From Thermus sp. CCB_US3_UF1 (GTDB lineage: Bacteria; Deinococcota; Deinococci; Deinococcales; Thermaceae), in NCBI RefSeq assembly GCF_000236585.1, contig NC_017278.1:1736001-1800000 (forward strand): a DNA stretch of 64,000 bases, in the 5' to 3' direction. A model generated the notes under the pieces. It was not told the DNA's origin, ran no database searches, and saw nothing but the letters and a program-made list of their open reading frames with translations. How positions within the stretch are numbered: position 1 is the stretch's first letter; each line of letters begins with the position of its first letter. The translations under genes were made by a program, and so were the position numbers. This document shows positions 15,825-22,996 of this stretch, in pieces.

Positions 15825-17039
15825 TCACCCACGCCCCTCGGCGTCACCACGAGGGGAGAGAACCCTTTGGGAGAGGCGGAGGAGAGGGGGAAAGAGAAGG
15901 GAGGCCAGGAGGAAAACGCTCCCAAAGGCCACGAAGGCCCCCCTGGGCCCCAGGAGGTCCCCAAGCCCCCCGCCCAAGGGGGAGCCCAGGACCCGGGCCG
16001 TCTGGGTGAGGACGTTGACGTAGGCAAAGAGGCCCACCAGGGTCTCCGGGGGGGCAAGCCGCTGGAGGAAGGTCCGGAAGGCGATCCGGGCCACGGAAAC
16101 CCCCGCCCCCGAGACCAAAGACCCGAGGAGGAGGTGGGGGTAAGGGAGGAGGCCGTTCCCCAGGTTGCCCAGGCCCAGGAGGCCAAGCCCCCCGAGGAGG
16201 CCAAGGACCGGGGGGAGGGAGACGCGGGTAAGGGCCTGGGCCACAAGGAAGCCCCCCAGGCTAAAGCCCGCCCAGGCGATACCTAGCCCCTCGGGCCGCT
16301 TGAGGTCGTGGAAGAGAAGAGCGGTGAGGACCCCGCCCCCCGTGAGGGCCAGGGCAGGGAGAAGGGCAGGTAGAGCAACGGGGAGGAGAACACCCAAGGG
16401 TACACCCCCAAAGGCCTTCCGCCTCCCTTCGGAAGGGCCTAGGGGAGGAGGGGCCTTCAGGCCCAGGAGGAGGACCAGGGCCACCCCCAGAGGAAGGGCG
16501 AAGAGGGGAAGGGCGTAGGGCCCCAGGCGGTCCACGGCAAAGCCCCCTATGAGGGGGGCCAGGACCAGGCCCAAGGTATTGGCCATTTCCCAGCGGGCGT
16601 TGGCCTGGGACAGGGCCTCCTTAGGGAAGAGGCGGGGCAGGGCGCTTCCCAGTAAAACGCCGTAGATGGCCAGAGCAGCCGTAAGGAAGAGGAAGAGGGC
16701 GAGCAAGGCGGCGTAAAGGAGAAGAAAGGTGCTAAGGCCAGGGCTTCCCAGGGCGAGGAGGGCCGCTACCCCAAGGCCAAAGGCGAGGAGGCGGAGCACC
16801 ATTTGGGGCCTGGTCTCAAGCCAGGATTGGAGGAGAAAGGGGGTCAGGATGCTCGCTAAGGCTTGAACCAGGGTGAGGACCGAAGTTTGTAGCCCCGAGG
16901 CTCCCGCTTCCAGGAACCGCCATAGGCCCGCCACCACCAGGCCCTGGCCGGTCAGGGTTAGAAGGAAGGCGAGGAGGAAGAAGGAGAAGGTACCCGAGGG
17001 CGGAGTTAAATCCTTAGCCATGCTGGGACGCTGAGCCAT
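15825..17039 (-). CDS. MFS transporter, likely exporter of the radical SAM operon
   Basis: A 404-residue membrane protein with about 12 hydrophobic segments, for example FSFFLLAFLLTLTGQGLVVA, TFLLLYAALLALFLFLTAAL and LLGGLGLLGLGNLGNGL. The central WEMANTLGLVLAPLIGGF and DRLGPYALPLF resemble MFS drug or metabolite exporters. The start at 17039 overlaps the radical SAM gene by 26 bp; an internal ATG at 17021 overlaps its stop codon. Either way translation is coupled. The coupling suggests it exports or protects against the product of the radical SAM protein. Confidence 0.82.
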   Translation of the reverse strand: MAQRPSMAKDLTPPSGTFSFFLLAFLLTLTGQGLVVAGLWRFLEAGASGLQTSVLTLVQALASILTPFLLQSWLETRPQMVLRLLAFGLGVAALLALGSPGLSTFLLLYAALLALFLFLTAALAIYGVLLGSALPRLFPKEALSQANARWEMANTLGLVLAPLIGGFAVDRLGPYALPLFALPLGVALVLLLGLKAPPPLGPSEGRRKAFGGVPLGVLLPVALPALLPALALTGGGVLTALLFHDLKRPEGLGIAWAGFSLGGFLVAQALTRVSLPPVLGLLGGLGLLGLGNLGNGLLPYPHLLLGSLVSGAGVSVARIAFRTFLQRLAPPETLVGLFAYVNVLTQTARVLGSPLGGGLGDLLGPRGAFVAFGSVFLLASLLFPPLLRLSQRVLSPRGDAEGRG

Positions 17040-18489
17040 CAGCTAGAGGGATTTCGCTGGTGTAATTGGGGATAGTCCGAATGTCCACGGCATCAAAGAA
17101 GTTCGGTTGAACAGGTATTTTCCGTAGCTCTTGCAGTAGAGGCGAATTCTCCCAAATGTCGGCTAAAGTGCTCGTTAGAAGGTTGCCGAAGAACGAATAC
17201 CTGGGCCGCCACTCACGCAATTTGGCAGAAACGTAGACATTACCCCTCGGATCTACGCGAAGAGCACGATTACCCCTAGAGGTAAGCCATATCTGATCGC
17301 GGGCCGGGTTTTCCGATCTAAGTTCTCTAGAAAGCTTATACCACAGCCTTTGGTGGGGCTTAATCGCACCTAATCTAACCATGTCCATGTATTCCCCTAC
17401 AGCGAAGTCCCACTCTTCCTGGCTAAGAACGAGATGATTCAAGCTTGCCCCGCGCCCTGCGGGATACATGGGCGCAATCCCATACATAGCGTTGTTTTGT
17501 GTTGCGATTTCACCTATCTTTCTAATCTCAGTGTAGTTCTTCTTGTGAACTACCGTGAAGACAGCCAGAGGGATACCGGCTTTGGCAATGAGACTTATCT
17601 GCCGCAAGGTAGTCTTAAATCCCCCCTTACCCCGAAGCAAATCGTGGCTATCCGGACTAGATCCGTCTAAAGTGGTACCCACGAAGTTCAGATTTTTTGT
17701 GGACGCAATCTTATCTAAGTCGCTATCTCGCAACACGGACAAGTCGGTGTTAACTTGAACGCTAAACCCTAGCTCGTCCGCTAGGCGGATGATCTCCAAT
17801 CCATCTGGCCTACTCAGTGGATCACCTCCTGTGAATTCAAGGTAGAAGACCCCTTCCTTTCTTATGGAATCCAAGATATATCCCCACTCATCGAAAGTCA
17901 GCTCTTCCCGAAGAGGTATTTTGGGTTCAGGGCCGGATTCGTATGCACAGTATGCACAACGCCTATAGCACCTATTCGTGAGCTCGATTTCCATGGATAG
18001 AGGCCTATAGTACCGGTCATCGGAGAAGTGTTGATCGTCTAGGAACAAAGCTTTAGATTCCAGCCCTTCTTGAGAAGGGCGAAGGTATCCCTCGGCAATC
18101 AAGTAAAGGATTAAATGCCCCGCTGCCTCTACAAATCCCTTGGTAATTTCACTTAAGCCTCCTTCTTTGAGAACTTGCTTGAGGGCCAGCGATGGCCTAG
18201 TAGCAACTACAAAGGATCTAACAAGGTCGAAGGCTTCCTGATTGAGAAAAATGCCCCTCTTAAAGCCGTAGAGTATTCCCCCGAACCGCTCTCTGCGTAG
18301 GACAACGCTAGCGTCGCTGGCAAGGACAAGGGGCACGTCTTCGACCCAAAGCCTTTCGTATTCCGAGCCTAATCCTTCTTCGAGGTCCTCCTCGTAAGCC
18401 AATATAAAATTGCCTGTATCAATGGCAACCATCAGGAAATCATGCTGCTGGCCTACGACCTTTGGAAGTTGTAAACCCCTCTCGTGCAT
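17014..18489 (-). CDS. Radical SAM protein with PqqD/RRE-like N-terminus and cysteine-less SPASM-like C-terminus
   Basis: A 491-residue protein from ATG 18489 (GTG 18498 is possible). Residues 65-140 (FGGILYGFKRGIFLNQEAFD to YLIAEGYLRP) resemble PqqD-type RiPP recognition elements. The radical SAM core starts at MEIELTNRCYRRCAYCAY, which supplies the CxxxCxxC cluster, followed by FTGGDPLSRPDG and TTLDGSSPDSHD. The C-terminus (RALRVDPRGNVYVSA, FGNLLTSTLADIWEN) has the SPASM layout, but every SPASM cysteine is replaced; no Cys occurs after the core motif. The gene is visibly AT-richer than its neighbours with many A/T-ending codons, pointing to transfer. It probably modifies a ribosomal peptide. 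Confidence 0.87.
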   Translation of the reverse strand: MHERGLQLPKVVGQQHDFLMVAIDTGNFILAYEEDLEEGLGSEYERLWVEDVPLVLASDASVVLRRERFGGILYGFKRGIFLNQEAFDLVRSFVVATRPSLALKQVLKEGGLSEITKGFVEAAGHLILYLIAEGYLRPSQEGLESKALFLDDQHFSDDRYYRPLSMEIELTNRCYRRCAYCAYESGPEPKIPLREELTFDEWGYILDSIRKEGVFYLEFTGGDPLSRPDGLEIIRLADELGFSVQVNTDLSVLRDSDLDKIASTKNLNFVGTTLDGSSPDSHDLLRGKGGFKTTLRQISLIAKAGIPLAVFTVVHKKNYTEIRKIGEIATQNNAMYGIAPMYPAGRGASLNHLVLSQEEWDFAVGEYMDMVRLGAIKPHQRLWYKLSRELRSENPARDQIWLTSRGNRALRVDPRGNVYVSAKLREWRPRYSFFGNLLTSTLADIWENSPLLQELRKIPVQPNFFDAVDIRTIPNYTSEIPLADGSASQHG

Positions 18490-18495
18490 TTCTTC

Positions 18496-18527
18496 CACCC
18501 CCTTACGGGTTAGCCCCAGGGTAGCAG
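18496..18527 (-). repeat. Duplicated leader, copy B (before the radical SAM gene)
   Basis: On the minus strand it reads from CTGCTACCCTGGGGC to AAGGGGGTG, with one difference from copy A at 15759-15790. TACCCT (18518-18523) with a preceding TG could serve as an extended -10 box. AAGGGGGTG is the ribosome site for ATG 18489. Confidence 0.85.
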
Positions 18528-18533
18528 GGGGGA

Positions 18534-18615
18534 GGTTACGTCCAGGTTACGTGGAAGCTCTTCCCAACGATGGCCCCTGCGTAACCTCGCGTAACCTTGG
18601 ACTCCCCGCGTAACC
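18534..18615 (-). promoter_or_regulatory. Array of five CGTAACC heptamers, SARP-like operator
   Basis: Heptamer GGTTACG/CGTAACC occurs at 18534-18540, 18545-18551, 18580-18586, 18590-18596 and 18609-18615; the first two point one way on the plus strand and the last three the other. Start-to-start steps within the groups are 11, 10 and 19 bp, about one or two helical turns. The proximal heptamer ends 10 bp before a TACCCT box (18518-18523). SARP regulators are known to bind heptamer direct repeats of about 11-bp period just upstream of the -10. The neighbouring gene encodes a winged-helix/BTAD protein, so it is the natural candidate to bind here. Confidence 0.75.
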
Positions 18616-18637
18616 TCCCCCTTGGCACCCTGGAAGC

Positions 18638-18829
18638 ATGAGGCACAGGTGGCCTTGGGTTCTCCTCGTGGGATGGCTTCTCCTGGCCCTTCTAAGAGGC
18701 CCTGGTCCCGCCCCTTCCCTGGCCTGCTGGAGTCCCGACTGCTTCCCTCCCGGTTCACACCCCGTACTCCCGGCGAAGCCGCTCCACCCGGGCCCGGGCG
18801 ATGGGGTAGCGGGGATCCTCGGGGGATAG
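18638..18829 (+). CDS. Possible small membrane or exported peptide, divergent from the radical SAM gene
   Basis: A 63-codon frame starts MRHRWPWVLLVGWLLLALL, a basic end plus one hydrophobic helix, and continues through SLACWSPDCFPPGSHP. GGAAG precedes the ATG. It begins just after the last CGTAACC heptamer, so the array could serve a divergent promoter. Its last 75 bases overlap the 3' end of the BTAD regulator on the other strand, and no clear -10 box is visible. It could be a small secreted or membrane product, a second peptide substrate (two Cys), or an accident of GC-rich DNA. Confidence 0.3.
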   Translation: MRHRWPWVLLVGWLLLALLRGPGPAPSLACWSPDCFPPGSHPVLPAKPLHPGPGDGVAGILGG

Positions 18830-20239
18830 CCCCTCCAGGAGGGCCTCCCAAACCTCCAGGTCCTCCCCCAAGCGCTCTGCGAGGAGGAAGAGGGCCTCCT
18901 GGTCCCCCGAGGCCAGCACCGCCCGGCGCAGGGTCTCCTCCAGTTCTAGGCGGAGCGCCTCCACCCCCGGGGCCTGGCTCCAGGGGAGGAGGGGGCCCTG
19001 GTAAAGGGCAAGGGCCTGTTCCAGGTCTCTCCCGGAAAGGGCCCTGAGAAAGGCCAAAAGGTCCGAGGGAGGAGGGTCTTCCAGACGGTAGGGGGCGCAG
19101 GAGATCCGGAAGCCCTTGGCCCGCAGGCGGTGGAGGAGGGTCTTCAAGGCCCCTAGGTTGGGTTCCCCGTAGAGGGCCTCCGCCAGGGCTTCTCCCGATA
19201 TGCCCTTCTCGTGGGCAAGGAGGAGGGCCAGCGCCTCCGTGCCCCTAGGCCCTAAGGAGGGTAGGGGACCTCCGTCAAGGAGGCGGAGGGAGGTCTCCTC
19301 CCCTCGGCCCAGCAGGAAGGCCCGGGCCTCGGGGCGGAGGGCGGGGGCCAGGCGGGGGGCCAGTGGGGCCTCTACCTCCGCCCCCAGGGCCCTGAGGCGG
19401 GCCTCGGCCAGGAGGGCGTAGAGGGCCCCGTCCTCCCGGAGGAGGCCGTGGGCGGAGAGGAGGAGATCCCTGGCCGCCTCCCCCCCTTCCAGGAGCCCCT
19501 GGGCCAGGAGGAGGAAGCCCTGGGACCACCCCGCCTGGGGGCCGGCCTGGGCCGCTTCCAGGAGGAGCCGGGCCCTAAGGGGTTCCAGGGCCAAGGCCCC
19601 AAGGACCAGGAAGCTCGGGAGGCTGCCCGGGCCCAGGAGGGGAAGGAGGCCCTGGAGGAGGGTCCGGGCCCGCCGGGGCTGGCCCCGGAGGAGGTGGGCC
19701 AGGGCCAGGGTGTGCCCGGCCAGGAGGCGCACCCCGGGCAGCTCGTGGAGCAGGAACTCCTCCCCCTCTTCCAGGACCTCGGGGAGGGGAAGGGCGCCGA
19801 AGAAGAGCTCCAGGCGGAGGTGGTGGAGCCGGGTCCAGGGGGAAGGGGCCTTGAGGCGGGCCAAGGCGGCATGGGCCAGGGCCTCGGGACGGCCCAGGCG
19901 CTCCAGGACCACCGCCAGGGCCAGGTGGAGCCGGGCCTCCGCCTGGGAGTTCCCCCGGAAGCGGTGGAGGGCCTCCTCCAGGGCCACCGCCCCTTCCCTC
20001 GGGGGCAGGGCGAGGCCCAGGTGGTAGAGGGTGAGGGGGGTCTGGGCCCTCCGGGCGGCCTCCAGGGCCAGGGCCCGGTACCCTCCCCAGTCCCCCTTGC
20101 GGCCCTCCAGGAAGCCCAGGAGGGCCAGGCGCTCCGCCTCGGGGAGGCCTTCTTGGGGGGTTTGGAGGAGGGCCAGGGCCTCCCGGTCCTTTCCCCCCTC
20201 CAGGAGGCGGAGGGCGATGGGGAGGCGGGATGGGTCCAT
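18755..20239 (-). CDS. TPR / winged-helix / BTAD transcriptional regulator (SARP-like)
   Basis: A 494-residue protein. Residues 1-300 are helical Leu/Ala-rich repeats of TPR type (LALLGFLEGRKGDWGGYRAL, LYHLGLALPPREGAVALEEA). Residues 320-390 form an OmpR/SARP-like winged helix (LGPRGTEALALLLAHEKGIS, EALYGEPNLGALKTLLHRLR). Residues 395-494 are a bacterial transcriptional activator domain (FLRALSGRDLEQALALYQGP, EALRLELEETLRRAVL). BTAD proteins of the SARP type activate secondary-metabolite operons. It lies just upstream of the heptamer array and the radical SAM operon in the same direction, so it is the likely activator. The TPR part may sense a partner or peptide. Confidence 0.82.
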   Translation of the reverse strand: MDPSRLPIALRLLEGGKDREALALLQTPQEGLPEAERLALLGFLEGRKGDWGGYRALALEAARRAQTPLTLYHLGLALPPREGAVALEEALHRFRGNSQAEARLHLALAVVLERLGRPEALAHAALARLKAPSPWTRLHHLRLELFFGALPLPEVLEEGEEFLLHELPGVRLLAGHTLALAHLLRGQPRRARTLLQGLLPLLGPGSLPSFLVLGALALEPLRARLLLEAAQAGPQAGWSQGFLLLAQGLLEGGEAARDLLLSAHGLLREDGALYALLAEARLRALGAEVEAPLAPRLAPALRPEARAFLLGRGEETSLRLLDGGPLPSLGPRGTEALALLLAHEKGISGEALAEALYGEPNLGALKTLLHRLRAKGFRISCAPYRLEDPPPSDLLAFLRALSGRDLEQALALYQGPLLPWSQAPGVEALRLELEETLRRAVLASGDQEALFLLAERLGEDLEVWEALLEGLSPEDPRYPIARARVERLRREYGV

Positions 20240-20336
20240 AGGACCAGCCTAACGGCCCGCCCCAGGGCCCGCGGGCCATGGGCACCCGTACCCCCTACCT
20301 ATGCCAGCTCCCTGCACGGCCCCTTGCGCCCCGGAG

Positions 20337-20576
20337 CTATTCGTCAAAGCCCAGGGCCCGGAGGTAGCGCTTCACCAGGTAGTAGGGCTTGCGGGCCAGG
20401 TAGTCCTTGCCCTGCTCCACCCGCAAGACCCAGTGGGGCCGGAGGCCCAGCATCCGGGCGAACCGGGTGGCGGAGACTCCCAGGGTCTCCCGCCTGCGCT
20501 TGAGCTCGGCGATGAACTCCTCATCAAAGAGGAGTTCCTCCGTGATCTTGACCTTGCCCTCGAACTTTCCTCCCAT
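20337..20576 (-). CDS. Small helix-turn-helix (XRE-like) protein
   Basis: A 79-residue protein from ATG 20576 with a helix-turn-helix of XRE type, RRETLGVSATRFARMLGLRP then HWVLRVEQGKDYL. Such one-domain proteins act as antitoxin-like or regulatory DNA binders. No toxin gene is adjacent. The 3' end of the tnpB frame overlaps its first 53 bases, showing that the tnpB element landed immediately upstream and may have separated the gene from its original promoter or partner. Confidence 0.7.
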   Translation of the reverse strand: MGGKFEGKVKITEELLFDEEFIAELKRRRETLGVSATRFARMLGLRPHWVLRVEQGKDYLARKPYYLVKRYLRALGFDE

Positions 20577-21792
20577 GGCGTTCTCCCCCTTCTCCTTGGT
20601 CCTGTGACGACTCCTCGGACTGAAGTCCGAGGCTTCTCGGTTCCCAAGATACGGGCTTCGCCCGTGACCACGGGACGGCCCACGCCGTACCCATCCCCGA
20701 AGGCCCCGTCCAGGCCCTTGCCAGAACATTCAGCGCGGCGGCCACATCCCGATGCAGGGGAGTCCCACAACCCGGACAGGTAAATTCCCTCACCCAGAGG
20801 GGACGCTTTTCCCGGTGGCCGCACACTGGACAGTCCTGGCTTGTATGTTGGGGGTCTACCCCCACGACCCGCCTACCAGCTTCTTCCGCTTTGTAGGCGA
20901 GGATTTGGAGAAACTGCGCCCAACCCGCATCCAGAACTCCTTTGGATAGACGGGAGCGGGATAGGGCTTGGATGTTCAGATTCTCGTGAACGATGGTTCC
21001 ATAGGTATTGACCAGCCTCCTTGCAATTTTATGGTGGAAGTCTTTGCGCTGGTTGGCGATTTTGCGGTGCAGCTTGGCAACCCGCTTTCTGGCCTTCTCG
21101 CGACGACGGCTGCCCCGCTTCTTGCGGGCAAGGCTGCGCTGTGCGGCGGCGAGTTTGGCTTGCGCCTTGTGGAGGTACCGGGGGGCCTCGACCATCTCCC
21201 CGTCGGAGGTGACGAGGAAGTGGGGGTTGGTGCCCAGGTCTATCCCGATGGCCCGGTTGTTGGAGGGAAGGGGCTTGGGGTCCACCTCGCAGACGAAGAC
21301 GATGTACCACTCTTCCCCCTCCCTTTTGACCGTGGCGGTCTTCGGTTTCCCCTCCAGAGGACGGTGGAACTTGCACTTGACCGAGCCGATGCCGTACAAC
21401 AGTACCCGACCCTTTTGAACCTTGACTCCTGTTTTATCCGCTTGGGGGAAGGTGAAGGAGTCGTAGCGCCCCTGCCCCTTGAAGCGGGGATAGCCCGCTT
21501 TCCCCTTGGCCTTAAGCCGTCGGAAGAAGCCCTGGAAGGCTTTGTCCACCCGCTCGATGACGTTCTGCAAGACCTGGGAATGAATGCGCTTGTACTCCGG
21601 CAGCTCGGCCCGTATCTCGGGCAGATACCTCTTCTGTTCGTAGAAGCCGACAGTCCTCCCGCCCTTCTTGTAGGCATCTCTACGCTCCTGCAAGGCGGCG
21701 TTGTACAGGCTGCGGCACAGCGCAAGGGTGCGCTCCAGGTCTTTTTGCTGGGGCCGGGTGGGGTAGAGTCGGTACTTGAACGCCTTATGCAT
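20524..21792 (-). CDS. tnpB: TnpB (IS605/IS1341 OrfB), RNA-guided nuclease family
   Basis: A 422-residue TnpB starting MHKAFKYRLYPTRPQQKDLE. RuvC-type residues are Asp in AIGIDLGTNPHFLVTS, Glu in IVHENLNIQALS and Asp in LHRDVAAALNVLAR. The zinc finger is CPVCGHREKRPLWVREFTCPGC with the pair CxxC-CxxC. TnpB proteins are omega-RNA-guided DNA nucleases that help retain the transposon. The normal end lies near NVLARAWTGPSG. The last about 35 codons read through the right-end hairpin into the next gene, so the true C-terminus may be shorter. The overlapping tnpA is reduced to a stub. Confidence 0.9.
   Translation of the reverse strand: MHKAFKYRLYPTRPQQKDLERTLALCRSLYNAALQERRDAYKKGGRTVGFYEQKRYLPEIRAELPEYKRIHSQVLQNVIERVDKAFQGFFRRLKAKGKAGYPRFKGQGRYDSFTFPQADKTGVKVQKGRVLLYGIGSVKCKFHRPLEGKPKTATVKREGEEWYIVFVCEVDPKPLPSNNRAIGIDLGTNPHFLVTSDGEMVEAPRYLHKAQAKLAAAQRSLARKKRGSRRREKARKRVAKLHRKIANQRKDFHHKIARRLVNTYGTIVHENLNIQALSRSRLSKGVLDAGWAQFLQILAYKAEEAGRRVVGVDPQHTSQDCPVCGHREKRPLWVREFTCPGCGTPLHRDVAAALNVLARAWTGPSGMGTAWAVPWSRAKPVSWEPRSLGLQSEESSQDQGEGGERHGRKVRGQGQDHGGTPL
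20605..20740 (-). ncRNA. Putative omega-RNA / right-end hairpins of the tnpB element
   Basis: The 3' end of tnpB holds two hairpins: CGGGCTTCGCCCG (20652-20664) and the perfect CCTCGGACTGAAGTCCGAGG (20613-20632). Hairpins at this place are the right end of IS605-type elements and the scaffold of TnpB guide RNAs. The guide would be the bases directly beyond the element, near 20585-20610. The exact boundary and the RNA itself are inferred. Confidence 0.5.
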
Positions 21793-21845
21793 CGTCTACC
21801 TGATGCTTGCGCTGCTCCTGGATGTAGCGCTCGATCACCTGGCGC
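21785..21845 (-). pseudogene. IS200-type TnpA stub
   Basis: The last 19 codons of a frame overlapping the tnpB start read RQVIERYIQEQRKHQVDDA and stop at TAA 21785-21787. This matches the C-terminal helix of Y1 (IS200/IS605) transposases, which sit upstream of tnpB. Everything before is replaced by IS256 copy 3, which begins at 21846. Confidence 0.6.
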
Positions 21846-22996
21846 GGTCGTGTAAGGATTTATGTGTAAGGGTCCGTGTTTAATAGGGGGGCACACCTTA
21901 GCACGAGGAGGTGCCCCGTGGACCAGGATACCTTGCGGATCTTGCTGAGGGAAGCGGTGCGGGAGACAGTAGCCGAGGTTCTGCAGACGGTTCTGGAGCT
22001 GGACCGGACGGCCTTCTTGCAGGTGCACGGAGGCCGCAGGAACGGCTACTACCCCCGCAAGCTGGAGACCACCTTCGGCCAGGTGGACCTGAAGGTCCCT
22101 AGGGATCGGGAATCTCGGTATTACCCGGCTTTCCTTAAGCCCTACGTCCGCCGCCTGGTGGACGTGGGGGAAGTGGCGGTAGCCCTTTACGCCGCCGGGG
22201 TCAGTCAGCGCAAGGCGGCCGAGATACTGAGCCTGCTCTTAGGCCACCGCTACTCCCACGAGACCCTGAGCGCCCTGACGGACGAGGTCCTGGAGGCGGC
22301 AGGAGCCTTCCGCACCCGGCCTTTGCCCGAGGAGATGGCCTTCGTCTACCTGGACGGGCTTTCCCTAAAGGTCTTCAGGGAAGGAGAAGGGATCGTACGG
22401 GAAAGCGTGTATGTGGCCCTGGGCATCGCCCCTAATGGGGAGAGGCGGGTCCTGGGGTTTTGGCTGTTGCCCACGGAGAGCGCCCTGGGATGGGAGGGGG
22501 TCCTGGGGGAGCTTTGGCAGCGGGGCCTGCGGCGGGTATTGCTCTTCATCACCGACGGGCTGCCCGGGCTTCCTGAAGCGATCCGCAGGGTCTACCCTCA
22601 GGCGGAATGGCAGCGGTGCGTGGTGCACGGGGTGCGGTGGAGCCTGTCCCAGGTGCGGGCGCGGGACCGGGGCCTGCTGGCGGAGGACCTGAGGCGGGTG
22701 TACGGGGCGGAGAGCCGGGAAGAAGCTCTTGGGGCCTTGGAGGAGGTGAAGGCCGCCTGGGGTTCGCGGTACCCGGGGGTGGTGGGGCTTTGGGTACAGG
22801 ATTCGGGGGCCTTCCTGCGGTTCTACGGGTACCCCAAGGTGCTTTGGCCGTACCTGCGGAGCACCAACCTGATGGAGCGGTTTATCCGGGAAGTGCGGCG
22901 GGGGACGAAGGTGCGGGACCACAAGTTTCCTAAGGAAGAGGCGGTGTACAAGCTTCTTTACCTGGAGTCGGAGAGGCAGGAAGGGAGGTGGGCAGA
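21846..22996 (+). mobile_element. IS256-family element, copy 3, truncated
   Basis: It begins with GGTCGTGTAAGGATTTATG, the transposase-start-side terminal repeat, and is identical to copy 2 until GGGCAGA at 22996. The last 107 bp, including the other terminal repeat, are missing. At the left it cuts tnpA, and at the right it joins a tyrosine recombinase gene that lacks its N-terminus. With one end lost, it cannot transpose by itself. Confidence 0.93.
21918..22996 (+). pseudogene. IS256-family transposase, 3'-truncated (copy 3)
   Basis: From GTG 21918 the frame is identical to the other copies through ERQEGRWAER, then enters recombinase DNA in a wrong frame. About 32 C-terminal residues are replaced. 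The catalytic DDE residues are all upstream of the break, so a protein could be made, but the loss of the C-terminal helix and of one IS end suggests it is inactive. Confidence 0.85.
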
